A DNA stretch of 26,866 nt from CALCCV01 sp964388665 (GTDB taxonomy: Bacteria > Bdellovibrionota > Bdellovibrionia > Bdellovibrionales > Bdellovibrionaceae). The translations under genes were made by a program, and so were the position numbers. The notes under the pieces are model-generated. The model saw nothing but the letters and a program-made list of their open reading frames with translations, was not told the origin of the DNA and made no database searches. Shown piece after piece: positions 1 through 9,419 of the stretch; the stretch's first letter is position 1, and each line of letters begins with the position of its first letter. The stretch covers positions 1 to 26,866 of the forward strand of contig CAYMBJ010000054.1 in the NCBI GenBank assembly GCA_964388665.1, read 5' to 3'.

Positions 1-54
1 TCTTTTTAGGGGCGTCAGATGCTAGAAAAGTGTCCGTCAAATCGGGGGAAGTTC

Positions 55-579
55 ATGTCTAAACATGCCAATGGTAGAGAAATTTTTGAAGAACACTATC
101 AAACGCTGGCCGATCGATTGGACCCTCGAAGATACGCATCTCTGCTGATTCAAATGGATAGAGTTCAACCTAGATATATCAAGCCTTTGCTCCGCTCTGC
201 AAATGGGACTGCCTTAGTCATTGAAGACGTTCTTCAAGGGCGACGCACTTATGGATACGGTTCTTCCTCATTAAAAGAGGCTTTGCAAGGCAGAGCGCGA
301 GATCTCAAGGAGATCATTGAGGACATACTGCGCTCTGGTCATCAAAAGACTCTGTTAGCTGAATATATTAAAAATTTAGCTACTAAAGATCGCCCCGCTG
401 CGGAAGCGCTCGTCGACCAGTGGCGGGCTGTTGGCAATGCGCAAACAACAATTGAACGAGCACTCCTGAAGCTAGCGCCCTGGCGGCCTTATGCTGAAAG
501 AATAAATTTTACGGCTGACCATAGTACTAGTAGCAGCAAGAGTGCTTGCCGCATCGCCATTGAGAAGGTGGGACAATAA
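55..579 (+). CDS. Unrecognised helical protein, 174 aa
   Basis: I do not recognise this protein. The sequence is mostly predicted helix, rich in charged residues, with no signal peptide, membrane segment or cysteine cluster, so it is probably cytoplasmic. Two starts are possible. The ATG at 55 has GGGGGAAG just upstream. The ATG at 19 would add 12 residues and has AGGGG six bases upstream. I prefer 55 because the extra residues look uninformative, but this is a weak choice. The last 20 or so residues are Ser/Thr-rich and look unstructured. It ends 20 bases before the end of the convergent methyltransferase gene. Upstream sequence lies outside the window, so its operon context is unknown. Confidence 0.6.
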   Translation: MSKHANGREIFEEHYQTLADRLDPRRYASLLIQMDRVQPRYIKPLLRSANGTALVIEDVLQGRRTYGYGSSSLKEALQGRARDLKEIIEDILRSGHQKTLLAEYIKNLATKDRPAAEALVDQWRAVGNAQTTIERALLKLAPWRPYAERINFTADHSTSSSKSACRIAIEKVGQ

Positions 580-599
580 ATAGATGGATGGATTGCGAC

Positions 600-1469
600 T
601 CAAGTGATCTCTAGCCAAATGCTGGCCTCCTTGGCGCCCTTTGGCGGATTGATATCGAGGCCTTTGAGCCATTCGGGGTGATGGCGGCGAAAATAGTGGT
701 GTGCGGTCAGCGTTTTTAGACGGCCTCCTGCAAGCAGGCCAAGGAGCGCGTGTTGTTCATTGTAGTTGCGCCACCGCCACTCATCCGGATATTCAAAGGG
801 CAGAAATATGTCGTGAATGTGAATGAATACTCCGGCAGGGAGTTGCGGAATCACCTCGTGAAAAAGTATGTCCACATCGGTCCCAGGCATGAGCAAATGG
901 CTGGCATCAATGAACAGAATATCACGGGCGCGAAGTTGAATGATTTCGGTGACTGCGACCTTGTCTACTGTCTTTCTGGTCACTTGAGCGCAGAGTTTGT
1001 CGATTTCACGTCGAGGAACTGGATCGATGGAGTGAAGGTGAGTCGTGAGGCCGCCATCATTGATGGCTTTGGCAAGAAAACGAGTTGAATGACCAGAGCC
1101 GATTTCAATAATTTTTGAAGGTTTGATTTTGCGAACAATCGAATAGGCCATCGCGCCATCCAGACCGGGAAACCAGTCTTGGTCAAATCGAGGACCGTGC
1201 GGGTCTTGGGGGTTTTCTCGCTGCCAGCTTTTAAAAAGATCATTATGCTGTCGGGCGCAATCTATCCAACTCAAAAATTCGCTGCTGTCCTGTTCCCATT
1301 TGTCAAAGAGCCATTGGAAAATGTAATTTTGATCGCGGTTTCGTAGATCTTCGACGTAAGAGTAAGGAACGTAGTAGCCATAGGCTTTGCCCATTCCGGT
1401 CAGCCAGTTAAGGACAGTGCTTTGAGCCTTGGACCAGCGTCTGAGTGTGGTTTTAAGATCGCGTTGCAT
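600..1469 (-). CDS. Class I SAM-dependent methyltransferase (Methyltransf_24-like), 289 aa
   Basis: This is a predicted S-adenosylmethionine-dependent methyltransferase with a Rossmann fold; its substrate is unknown. Motif I is visible as EIGSGHS (residues about 122-128), followed by an acidic-strand motif HSIDP (146-150). The family-typical FIDASH (187-191) and HIHDIFLPFEYP (217-228) lie at the end of the fold. The roughly 100 N-terminal residues precede the catalytic domain and are not recognised. No signal peptide is seen, so it should act in the cytoplasm. The start is well fixed: GGAGGT lies seven bases before the ATG. It is the last gene of the TPR-tamB-omp85 operon, 21 bases after the Omp85 stop. 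Related enzymes often modify sugars or other small molecules, which would fit an envelope role, but that is inference. Confidence 0.85.
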   Translation of the reverse strand: MQRDLKTTLRRWSKAQSTVLNWLTGMGKAYGYYVPYSYVEDLRNRDQNYIFQWLFDKWEQDSSEFLSWIDCARQHNDLFKSWQRENPQDPHGPRFDQDWFPGLDGAMAYSIVRKIKPSKIIEIGSGHSTRFLAKAINDGGLTTHLHSIDPVPRREIDKLCAQVTRKTVDKVAVTEIIQLRARDILFIDASHLLMPGTDVDILFHEVIPQLPAGVFIHIHDIFLPFEYPDEWRWRNYNEQHALLGLLAGGRLKTLTAHHYFRRHHPEWLKGLDINPPKGAKEASIWLEIT

Positions 1470-1476
1470 ATTTTCT

Positions 1477-1482
1477 ACCTCC
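1477..1482 (-). promoter_or_regulatory. Strong Shine-Dalgarno of the methyltransferase gene
   Basis: On the minus strand this reads GGAGGT, seven bases upstream of the methyltransferase ATG and inside the 21-base gap after the Omp85 stop codon. It fixes the methyltransferase start and indicates independent re-initiation on a shared transcript. Confidence 0.75.
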
Positions 1483-1490
1483 GCAGTCGC

Positions 1491-4268
1491 TCAAAAGGAT
1501 CCCACAGACAGGTGAAGCTTACCAGTGTCTTCGCCATCTTTTCGATCCAATTTATATCCGTATTCAATGTTGAGTGGTCCCAATGGAGTAACATAATGAA
1601 ACCCGACTCCAACGGAGTCGCGGTACCAATCATCAAAATGAACATTTTCGACGGCGACATTGCCGCCATCGTAAAACAGAGCCAAAGCGAAGTTGCCCCA
1701 TACGGGGATTCGAAACTCCGATTTTATTAAGTTCATGTAGGCTGTACCTGTGAGTGTAAAGGTGTCATCAGTCTTCAGGTCACTGCGGCTCGGGAAGACT
1801 TCAGAGGTTCCGGCTTCAAAACCGCGAATTGTTGATCGCCCACCCAATATGAATCCTTTTTTATCATAGGGCACGCCACCGCCAACGCGAGAGCTCAAAT
1901 TTCTCAATAGACCAAAACGATACTGATTGGCCCACACAATTCGCGATTGCGGAATCGTCCAATAGTAGGTGAGGCTGGCGTTGGTCTTTACGTACTCAAT
2001 AAGCTCAGAACTGCCCAAATTAGGAGATGAATACTCAATATTAAATCGGGAAACATGGCCAGCACTTGGGTTAAAGGGATTGTCTCGATAGTCAAGATCG
2101 AGTGTCGGGCCGATCGTTCCAAAGTAAATGGCCGTGAGGTTTCTCTCGCGGCCATTTTCAAGCAAAAAGTCGCGAACGCTGGCCAGCCCCCAAAGATCAA
2201 AAATAAAAGTGACATGAGAGGTGATGGCTCGCTCTAGGGAAAGTGTTCCCTGATTGACCTCGGATACTTTTTGAAGTTCATAGTCCACCACCGATTTGGA
2301 GCGCGATATATTGATTCGCATTCGGTTTTTAGTGTCAAGCAGGTAGGGTTCCAAATACCCGAGCGTGAGTTTGTTTTCAAGATAGCGTATGTGGGCTTCG
2401 TTGTAGTTCCCGTCTAGGCGGGTTGACACAGATCGGCCAGTGCCGTAGAGATTTCGATACACAACGCCAAGATAGCCCCGGTAGGTCAGATCTCGCTCGT
2501 TGGTCACTCCAAAGCCCATGGAAAAAGTTCCAGGATCCCGCTCGGTCACTTTGATCAAAAGCGTGCGCTGCGATTCATTGGATTGCTCTTCGAGAGTGCG
2601 CACTTCAATTGTACTAAAATATCCGGTTCGCTCCAATCGTAAGCGACTCTCTTCTAATTTAGTTTGGGTAATGACCTCTCCGGGAGCGAGTTCAAGCTCG
2701 TTAAGAATAACCGAGTCTCTTGTAAAGCTATTGCCCTCAAGAGAAATGGTTTTTACGAAAACTTTGGGACCTTCATTGATCTTTACAATGACATTGGCCT
2801 GGCGATTTTCATCAAAATATTGAATCATATCTGAGCCTTCATTTAGAATTTTCATTTCGATAAATCCGGCTTCATGATAAAAGTTCTTCACATTAACAAT
2901 GGCGGCTTCAAGTTGATCAAGATGAAGAGTTTTAGAGTTTGGCAGTGCAGCCACTTCGAGAAGTTCATTTTTAGAAAAAGAGGTGTTTCCTATAAAATCA
3001 ATCTGATTGAGATTGGTGGCGGGACCCTCTTCAAGATTGATCATGATATCGACTGCGGACTTTTCAGAATTGTATTGGACACGCGTCGAAATCACTTTTG
3101 CGGTCAAATAGCCTTCGTTTTGCAATTGGGTGATTAAATTCGTCAGGCCATTGTCCAAATCTTCTTTGATGTAGTAGCCCTTTTTCAAGGTTGCCGAACC
3201 ATGTGATTGAATAAAGTCGATGTATTTGTCCTGAGAGCGACCGAAACTTCCTTGCAGTACAAAGCTATTGATTTTGATCTTGGCGCCCTCTTTAATATTG
3301 AACACCACGCGGTAACGGTAGGGATCTTCCGTCAGCAGCTCTTCGCCGTTGATTTCGACTCTGGCAAAGCCCTTCTTAAGGTAATGAGTCTTGAGCCGTT
3401 GCGTGAGTTCTGGAATTATATTCGGATTCGAAGAATAAAAGTTCTCGAGATCCAGGGCCTTTAGTAGATTTCTTGAAGAGTCTTTGTCGTTGCCCCGAAA
3501 GGATATGATCAGTTCATCTGGTCGCTCCAGACGATAGACGAGAGTGGCTTCTTTGGTCTTATCATTGATTTGCACCTTAGGTCCAACGACCTCGGCTCGG
3601 TAATAGCGATTTTGAACGAGGTAATCCTTGATGTCCTTTTCGATTTCACTGATGCTAACATCTGTCAGCGGCACATTCATTTTTAAACTAAACAGTAACT
3701 GCAATCTACCGGCAAGATTTAGATTGTTAGATTCGATTTTTACATTTCTGATTTTAGTGGCTAGTGATTCGTTGATCTTAATGACGAGAACAGATTTTTT
3801 GTCTTCGTCTGGGTCGTTCTTGATGGCAAACTCCACTTGAGTGCCCAGGTAACCAAGATTGCGGTAGGCCTGTACGATAGTTTGTGCAGCGACTTCGGGT
3901 TTAATGTCATCGATATAGTCGCCCTCTTTTAGAGTGAGTCGATCGCGAAGTTCCGAGTCCGAATAGACAGAATTTCCTTCAAACTTGATTTCTCCAATAC
4001 TGTGCTGTCTTTGAATGTCTAGTCTGAGCTGTGAGTTTTCGTCAGTATAGAGTGACACTCGCAAAATTCCGGGAAAAAGATGTATTTGCTCTATGAGTTC
4101 GTCGGTTTCGGCGGGCGACACTCCGCGCGAAAACCAAGAGGCATTGTGTGTCTTTAGGGCGCTAATTTCGTCTTTGTGCAAGGCCTTCTCTGGATTCGCC
4201 AATTGGTAGAGTTCAGCGGCAAGACTCAGCTGAGGAATAAGAAAGAGGCAAAGGAAAAACCGCTTCAC
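1491..4268 (-). CDS. Omp85-family outer membrane assembly protein with about seven POTRA domains (TamA/BamA-like), 925 aa
   Basis: This is an outer-membrane beta-barrel that, by family, inserts or exports other proteins or lipids. An N-terminal signal peptide (residues 1-18, ending LSLAA) is followed by POTRA-like modules at about 45-88 (partial), 90-167, 169-248, 251-328, 329-413, 417-500 and 501-577. Several carry the typical F/LxGN strand start, for example IDFIGNTSF and ISLEGNSF. The barrel (about 578-925) has the Omp85 hallmarks DYRDNPFNPSAGH (726-738), GGRSTIRGF (809-817, the lid-loop motif) and a C-terminal Phe. TamA normally has three POTRA domains and BamA five, so this is longer than either. 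The GTG start overlaps the tamB stop (GTGA), with AGAGGG seven bases upstream. The tight link to tamB favours a TamA-type role, but it could equally serve as a BamA. Confidence 0.93.
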   Translation of the reverse strand: MKRFFLCLFLIPQLSLAAELYQLANPEKALHKDEISALKTHNASWFSRGVSPAETDELIEQIHLFPGILRVSLYTDENSQLRLDIQRQHSIGEIKFEGNSVYSDSELRDRLTLKEGDYIDDIKPEVAAQTIVQAYRNLGYLGTQVEFAIKNDPDEDKKSVLVIKINESLATKIRNVKIESNNLNLAGRLQLLFSLKMNVPLTDVSISEIEKDIKDYLVQNRYYRAEVVGPKVQINDKTKEATLVYRLERPDELIISFRGNDKDSSRNLLKALDLENFYSSNPNIIPELTQRLKTHYLKKGFARVEINGEELLTEDPYRYRVVFNIKEGAKIKINSFVLQGSFGRSQDKYIDFIQSHGSATLKKGYYIKEDLDNGLTNLITQLQNEGYLTAKVISTRVQYNSEKSAVDIMINLEEGPATNLNQIDFIGNTSFSKNELLEVAALPNSKTLHLDQLEAAIVNVKNFYHEAGFIEMKILNEGSDMIQYFDENRQANVIVKINEGPKVFVKTISLEGNSFTRDSVILNELELAPGEVITQTKLEESRLRLERTGYFSTIEVRTLEEQSNESQRTLLIKVTERDPGTFSMGFGVTNERDLTYRGYLGVVYRNLYGTGRSVSTRLDGNYNEAHIRYLENKLTLGYLEPYLLDTKNRMRINISRSKSVVDYELQKVSEVNQGTLSLERAITSHVTFIFDLWGLASVRDFLLENGRERNLTAIYFGTIGPTLDLDYRDNPFNPSAGHVSRFNIEYSSPNLGSSELIEYVKTNASLTYYWTIPQSRIVWANQYRFGLLRNLSSRVGGGVPYDKKGFILGGRSTIRGFEAGTSEVFPSRSDLKTDDTFTLTGTAYMNLIKSEFRIPVWGNFALALFYDGGNVAVENVHFDDWYRDSVGVGFHYVTPLGPLNIEYGYKLDRKDGEDTGKLHLSVGSF

Positions 4269-7200
4269 TTAAAGTCCCTCTTGTACTCTAGGTCCAATCC
4301 CAAGATATCAGATTTCTGCAAATTGTTGTCAATGGTGCCGTCCTGTGCTTCCGCGCCCTCCCAGGAGCCGACTGCCGATAGGTTGGGATCAATGATATAC
4401 TGCAGTTTGAATTCATTATTGCCTTTATCTGAAAGGGCACGAGAAAAGACTGCGTTGAGTTTCTTATTAATTTTTCTCGAGAAATTGGCCTTGGGCACAC
4501 TCACATTTTTCGCATTATCAAAAGACGAGGTGATTTGCACTTCGATCCCTAGCGTGTCTTTCAAAGGTCTATTGATAGGTGCCTGATTGAGTAGAAACGC
4601 GCCAATTTCAGAGTAGGTTTGATTAACCTGTTCTTTAGAAGATACATTTCCGTCGAGCTGCGAGTCAGTGACTCCCAGGGCAAGAAGTGAGATTAATTCC
4701 CGGTCACTCAAGGGAGGAATACTGGTCAGCTTAAAGTTTGGGTTTTTTGCCGGTCCTTGAATCAACAAATTGACATCGTACTGATTGATCCTGGCTTGCG
4801 CATTTATGTATAGCTCAGGATTGACCTCGTCGGGTTTGTCAAAATTGACCTTACCCACCACGAGATCAAATTGTTTGTCCCGAAAAATAAGCCGCGTGCC
4901 CTTTTCAATTTGTAGCGGCCCGAGTAGGTTCGGCTTTGTGATTGGCCCGACTACACGGAGATTGCCCGTGACGGATCCCTCCGCCTGAGAGTTTTTGACC
5001 AGCAATGGTCGCTGCAGTTCCACCTGGATATCCAAATTGAGCTGGGATACAGTTCTTTCCCTGGCAAATTGCGGCAACAGGGAGCTTTGACGAACGCCTA
5101 TGATCGCATTATTGGTGTCACCGAATTCTTTGGTAACGAGACCAGAGCTGACTTCGTACTTACCAGATAGGACATAAGGAAACCAGCGTCCGGATAGACT
5201 CAAAGTCAGACGCCCTTGAGTCTGCACTTTGTCGGGAACACTAAAGTTGGTTCCTTCAATCACGCCATCAATTTGTATGGGTATGTCGCCTAGACTAACA
5301 AATTCGATTTCACCTTTTCCAGAAATCGAGCCGCCTGAAATCTGTCCGCGGATGTCACTAATAAATGCCTTGGTTTTTGAAAAGCGGACTTGAGCGCTGC
5401 CTTTTTCTATGGGATGAGGAAAACCAGTGATCTTGATAAAGCCATCCTTCACATCAGCAGTTCCATCAATGTTTGGCTTGAGCCAAGACCCGGTAATGTG
5501 TGCATTGAGATTGGCAAATCCTGAAAGGTCATCCAAATTGGGGATCATGATTTGAAAAAACCGCAGTTCTCCTGCTGCATTTGCATCGACGTCTAATTTT
5601 TCTAATTCAAAATCAGTTCCTGTCAGCTGCAGTCGATTGCCGACCCCCCGAAATTCAAAATCCTGAAGTTGAATGCGACCATTCTTAAAAATCGCTATGG
5701 CAGGCTTTAGGTTTCTCAAAAATAGATCACCTCGCCTTAAAAAAAGATTGCGTATCTCAACTTTGCCACTCAAGCGATTCCAATCACTGTTTGGCGAACT
5801 CAATTGTATTTTTCCCGAAGCATAGGAGTCATATTCTGAATGAATTTCATTTGGTATCAGAAGGGGTGTGAGTTTGAAATAGTCCCAAGAGTTGATGTCG
5901 GCATCAATAGCGATTCCTTCACCCTTGTCATTAAAAGGAATTTGCAAATGGCCGATGATTCTTTGTGAGAAAAGTTTCGTATCAAGGACAAAGCGATTCT
6001 CGTTGATTGAAAATGCAAATGTGGACTCAGGAAAGCTGTCCTCTGCCAAATAGAGTTTTTTTAAGGCTCCCTCAACTTTAAGATCAGGAGATAGCAATTC
6101 GCCCTTGAGTTTGCCGCTGAGCTCAATGTCGCCCTGAACTTGACTGTTGTTTTGCAGAACCCACTCAGAATCCTCGAGACGCAGGTTTTGAGTTTCGATA
6201 TTAATACCATACTTTCGGTCGGAAGAAATTCCTCCTTTGGCTTCGATTTTTGACTTGCCCTTGCGAATCGCAGCACGATCAATTTGCAAATTGCCGTTCT
6301 CGCCATTTAAGATAACGTCCAAGGCGTCATAGGAATCTGGACCAATCTTACCGTTACGGATTTGGCTTTGCAGCAAATAGTCCATTTTCCAGATATCTAG
6401 AGGTCCAGAAAAACGTGCCCGCGCAAAACCGATGCCCGACGTAGTCAAAGGAAAATCATATTTTCTCTTGATCGCGTAGAAAAAATCCTCGAGTTCGATC
6501 TGCGGAGACTCAAATTGTCCAGAGATAGTGTCTTTTCGCAAATTGATCTCGAATGCACCCGAGTAAGCGCTATGAGGAAGTTTTCCAAGAACATTGTCAA
6601 AGGCCAAGATCCCTGAGGCGTAGGTCAAGTCCGTTTCGAGTTCGCCAAGTTGAAAATCCTCAAAGGTGAAATCTGGAGAATTTATCTTCATTGATAGAAT
6701 GGCAGTGTCCGAGTTGCCGCTGGTTTGACCGCGAATAGCGACAGTCCCTTCGCTCTTGAGTCCCACCAAATTACGCAGATACTCAATTTGCACTTTTGGT
6801 GTTTCAAAATCAATTGTGAATCCAGTTTCATAGCTGATAATCCCCGACGACTTTCCGCTGTCGTCTTTTACGAACAGGTCGGCCTCGTAAGCAACTTTTT
6901 CCTGATCCACTGTAACGGAACCTGTGGCTGCAATTTGATCTAGTTTTACAATATTTAGAGCAGAAGAATTCATGTCGTTGTCTACGCGAAGATCTTTGCC
7001 AGTGGCATTTCCAGAACAGGTCACCGTAAAGTCCTGAACGCCTCCACTGCATTCTAACTTTCCTTGAAGTAACAGGTACACGGGAATGCGATTGAGATTC
7101 AGCGAGCGAAAGAGCGCTTGGAGATCAATTGACTGGACATCAGCTGTTGTCTTGAATGGAATTTGTTCGCCGAGAGATAGTTCCGTTTCTGTAAGGCGAA

Positions 7201-8221
7201 CCTTTCCTGCTGGATGCTCGAACGAAATTTCAGAGAGCTGCACCTTTCCCGCGGCGAACTTTCCTTCTAGTCGAGCATCTCCAAGTTTAAACTGATCTAT
7301 GCTTACGCTATTGGTCTCAATGTTCATCTCGCCGGTGACGTTTGTTTTTGATTCAACTGCAAGTTGTCCTGAGAGTTTGAGTTGGCCTTTGACTGTTGGA
7401 AGATTGTGGATCACTGGCTTTGCCAATTCAGAAATTTTTTCAAGATCAATATCGGTATCAATTTTAAAGCTTCCGACGGGGACAATTAATATTTTTTTCC
7501 AGTCGCGAAACTGTCCCTGCAAATTGAGAAATGATTTGTCGATTTGAACTTGAATGTTGTTTATATTTAAGTTGTCCGGTTCCAGTTGGACACGAATTTG
7601 CAACGCGCCATCTTTGATCTGCGTAAATGGGGAAAACGCCGTTAGAGATTCAACATCTATTCGGGCCGTCAGCTTTTCACGCAAAAATGAAAATAGACCT
7701 TTTAATCCGCGCAATTCGTTGCGAATTTGATGCTCCCGTGATTCCACGTCGACATCCCAGTCGGAAAGCATGACTCTCCGTAGGGGAATCTGGCGCAATA
7801 TCGAAAAGATCTGGTCTACTGGAATTTCTAGATTGTCGCTCTTTCCTTTTAACCATGAATCCACATTGATTGATGTCTTGAGTTTTTGAATATAGAGGGT
7901 ATTGATTTCAAATTGACCAGTGAATAGATCCAAAACATCTAAAAATCCCTGGGCCCGCTCGATCTCGATCTTTGAGAAATTTTCGGCCAAGAACGGATCA
8001 AGAATCTCAACCTTAATATCAAGACATTCCACTGAGAGAGAAAGGACATGCACAATGATGTCGCCAATGTCGATTTTGGCAATCGCAGTTGATTCGCTCA
8101 AAGTGCGAATTTTTTGAATGGCGGCGGCTTCGATCGCAGGGAAGATATACAATTTAGTAGCGAAAAAAGCAGTGGTGATGAGAACTATCGGTAGAAAAAA
8201 ATAATACAGCCAGCGCTTCAC
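4265..8221 (-). CDS. tamB: TamB-family translocation and assembly module / lipid-bridge protein, 1318 aa
   Basis: TamB is an inner-membrane-anchored protein that spans the periplasm as a long hydrophobic beta-groove. In the families studied it works with an Omp85 partner in outer-membrane protein biogenesis and with AsmA-like proteins in phospholipid transport. Here one N-terminal membrane segment (about residues 5-24, rich in F, L, I and V) is followed by some 1000 residues of monotonous beta-strand repeats. The C-terminal DUF490/TamB domain (about 1060-1318) contains GPITKPNLLG and PPLSDRELISLLALG. I chose the GTG at 8221, which overlaps the upstream stop as GTGA and has GGAGA five bases before it. 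The in-frame TTG at 8233 would add only four residues. Its own stop overlaps the GTG of the Omp85 gene in the same way, so the two products are probably made at matched levels. Confidence 0.95.
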   Translation of the reverse strand: MKRWLYYFFLPIVLITTAFFATKLYIFPAIEAAAIQKIRTLSESTAIAKIDIGDIIVHVLSLSVECLDIKVEILDPFLAENFSKIEIERAQGFLDVLDLFTGQFEINTLYIQKLKTSINVDSWLKGKSDNLEIPVDQIFSILRQIPLRRVMLSDWDVDVESREHQIRNELRGLKGLFSFLREKLTARIDVESLTAFSPFTQIKDGALQIRVQLEPDNLNINNIQVQIDKSFLNLQGQFRDWKKILIVPVGSFKIDTDIDLEKISELAKPVIHNLPTVKGQLKLSGQLAVESKTNVTGEMNIETNSVSIDQFKLGDARLEGKFAAGKVQLSEISFEHPAGKVRLTETELSLGEQIPFKTTADVQSIDLQALFRSLNLNRIPVYLLLQGKLECSGGVQDFTVTCSGNATGKDLRVDNDMNSSALNIVKLDQIAATGSVTVDQEKVAYEADLFVKDDSGKSSGIISYETGFTIDFETPKVQIEYLRNLVGLKSEGTVAIRGQTSGNSDTAILSMKINSPDFTFEDFQLGELETDLTYASGILAFDNVLGKLPHSAYSGAFEINLRKDTISGQFESPQIELEDFFYAIKRKYDFPLTTSGIGFARARFSGPLDIWKMDYLLQSQIRNGKIGPDSYDALDVILNGENGNLQIDRAAIRKGKSKIEAKGGISSDRKYGINIETQNLRLEDSEWVLQNNSQVQGDIELSGKLKGELLSPDLKVEGALKKLYLAEDSFPESTFAFSINENRFVLDTKLFSQRIIGHLQIPFNDKGEGIAIDADINSWDYFKLTPLLIPNEIHSEYDSYASGKIQLSSPNSDWNRLSGKVEIRNLFLRRGDLFLRNLKPAIAIFKNGRIQLQDFEFRGVGNRLQLTGTDFELEKLDVDANAAGELRFFQIMIPNLDDLSGFANLNAHITGSWLKPNIDGTADVKDGFIKITGFPHPIEKGSAQVRFSKTKAFISDIRGQISGGSISGKGEIEFVSLGDIPIQIDGVIEGTNFSVPDKVQTQGRLTLSLSGRWFPYVLSGKYEVSSGLVTKEFGDTNNAIIGVRQSSLLPQFARERTVSQLNLDIQVELQRPLLVKNSQAEGSVTGNLRVVGPITKPNLLGPLQIEKGTRLIFRDKQFDLVVGKVNFDKPDEVNPELYINAQARINQYDVNLLIQGPAKNPNFKLTSIPPLSDRELISLLALGVTDSQLDGNVSSKEQVNQTYSEIGAFLLNQAPINRPLKDTLGIEVQITSSFDNAKNVSVPKANFSRKINKKLNAVFSRALSDKGNNEFKLQYIIDPNLSAVGSWEGAEAQDGTIDNNLQKSDILGLDLEYKRDFK

Positions 8222-9273
8222 TGGTTTCTCCAAGTATTCAATAGCATACTGGCTTCTGTTTGCCCAGGGTGATTGGCGACGATGGCTTCGAGCAGTTCAT
8301 GCGCGATGTGCCTTTCACCCATTCCCCATAATGCTCTTGCGCGAACGATCATTATGGCCGCAGCAATTTCTGCCTTATGTGCGTAATGAATCTCCAGATA
8401 AACAAGCCAATCGAGTGCTTCAAGAAATCGTCGGAGCTGAAGCAATGATTCGACCCTCAACCAATCAATTCTGAATTCCGGTTCGGCATGATTCAATATT
8501 TTTAGGGCCGTCTCGTGATCATCAAGAAGAATCGCACTTGAGGCCAAATCAAAACTGAGATGTGGTAGAGTCAACGCCGCTTGATAGAGAGAGCGCCCAA
8601 CCGAGTTGAGAATCCCTTGCTCTTGTGCATCCATGACTTCTTCGACGAAAGTAACCTCTGTCTTTCGTAGCGAGCGTCGCTGGAGAGTATCATACGCAGC
8701 TTGCTGGACAGCTTCATCTTTTAGTAGCATGACTTCGCGATCGTTTGGAAAGAGTCGCAAGAGTTGGTTGATAAGAATATTGGCCTTTTCATATAGCATG
8801 GCTGCTTTGAGAGTGTGTGCCTGTTGAATCAATTCGTCGCGCCGGCTTTGAGCGAAAGCTTTAAATTCCTTTTCTTCCTGTTTACCCCAGGTTTCCATAA
8901 TTGGCAAAAATTTGCGGATTGAGCGGGCTTGGGCAGCTTCGGCATGCGCTTGATCAGCTTCGATTCCGGTGAGTATGGCCTGCAACAATTGATCCGGCAA
9001 ATGATCACGATCTGCCGGCAAGCCTTTAGCTAGCGATTCTAAAAAAAGGTACCATGGCACCTTGAAGCGCGGCCTGCGAAAGTTACGAATTACAAACTGC
9101 ACGAGGGTCAAGTAGAGACCTGAATGATGTAAAAATTGTGACATAGTGCGGATCGACTCTTCGCCAAAATAGAGGTCTTCAGACTCCATCGTTCGCAGGG
9201 CCCTGTCGGCAACAATATTGACATCTGGATGTTCTTTTAGAAGGTCGCGAATAACCAATTCAAACTTCTGCAT
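8218..9273 (-). CDS. TPR-like helical repeat protein, 351 aa, first gene of the tamB operon
   Basis: This protein is almost entirely predicted helix. From about residue 145 onward it shows degenerate TPR-like helix pairs, for example KAAMLYEKANILINQLLRLF and a later pair ending NHPGQTEASMLLNTW. There is no signal peptide, so it is presumably cytoplasmic or peripheral to the inner membrane. The ATG at 9273 has only a weak Shine-Dalgarno. Its stop codon is shared with the tamB GTG start, which makes translational coupling likely and suggests a function tied to TamB/Omp85, perhaps as an assembly factor. No specific family is recognised. A 146-base gap separates it from efp upstream; this gap is AT-rich near the gene and could hold its promoter. 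Confidence 0.8.
   Translation of the reverse strand: MQKFELVIRDLLKEHPDVNIVADRALRTMESEDLYFGEESIRTMSQFLHHSGLYLTLVQFVIRNFRRPRFKVPWYLFLESLAKGLPADRDHLPDQLLQAILTGIEADQAHAEAAQARSIRKFLPIMETWGKQEEKEFKAFAQSRRDELIQQAHTLKAAMLYEKANILINQLLRLFPNDREVMLLKDEAVQQAAYDTLQRRSLRKTEVTFVEEVMDAQEQGILNSVGRSLYQAALTLPHLSFDLASSAILLDDHETALKILNHAEPEFRIDWLRVESLLQLRRFLEALDWLVYLEIHYAHKAEIAAAIMIVRARALWGMGERHIAHELLEAIVANHPGQTEASMLLNTWRNQ
8227..8231 (-). promoter_or_regulatory. Shine-Dalgarno deciding the tamB GTG start
   Basis: On the minus strand this reads GGAGA, inside the last codons of the TPR-like gene and five bases before the GTG at 8221. It is the reason for preferring the GTG over the in-frame TTG at 8233, which lacks its own site. 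Confidence 0.6.
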
Positions 9274-9419
9274 GAACTGATATTTTCACTCAAATTAAAG
9301 AATAATTCACTAAAGATTACACTTGGGTAGGCCACTCGCCCAGCCGGTCAGATCGATTTTTTCCTAGACCACTGACCAGCAGAAAGAAGTTCGAAAAAGT
9401 CAGAGCCAAAACGAAGCGA

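Noticed and set aside
2500..2823. 107-codon plus-strand frame within the Omp85 gene and similar antisense frames
   Set aside because: Antisense to a gene with clear domain motifs and no recognisable content of its own; typical shadow ORF. The same holds for the other opposite-strand frames inside tamB, efp, ruvB and the giant lipoprotein gene.
9335..9380. Possible hairpin GGTCAG ... CTGACC downstream of efp
   Set aside because: Only six pairs around a 20-base loop and no following U-run, so it does not qualify as an intrinsic terminator.
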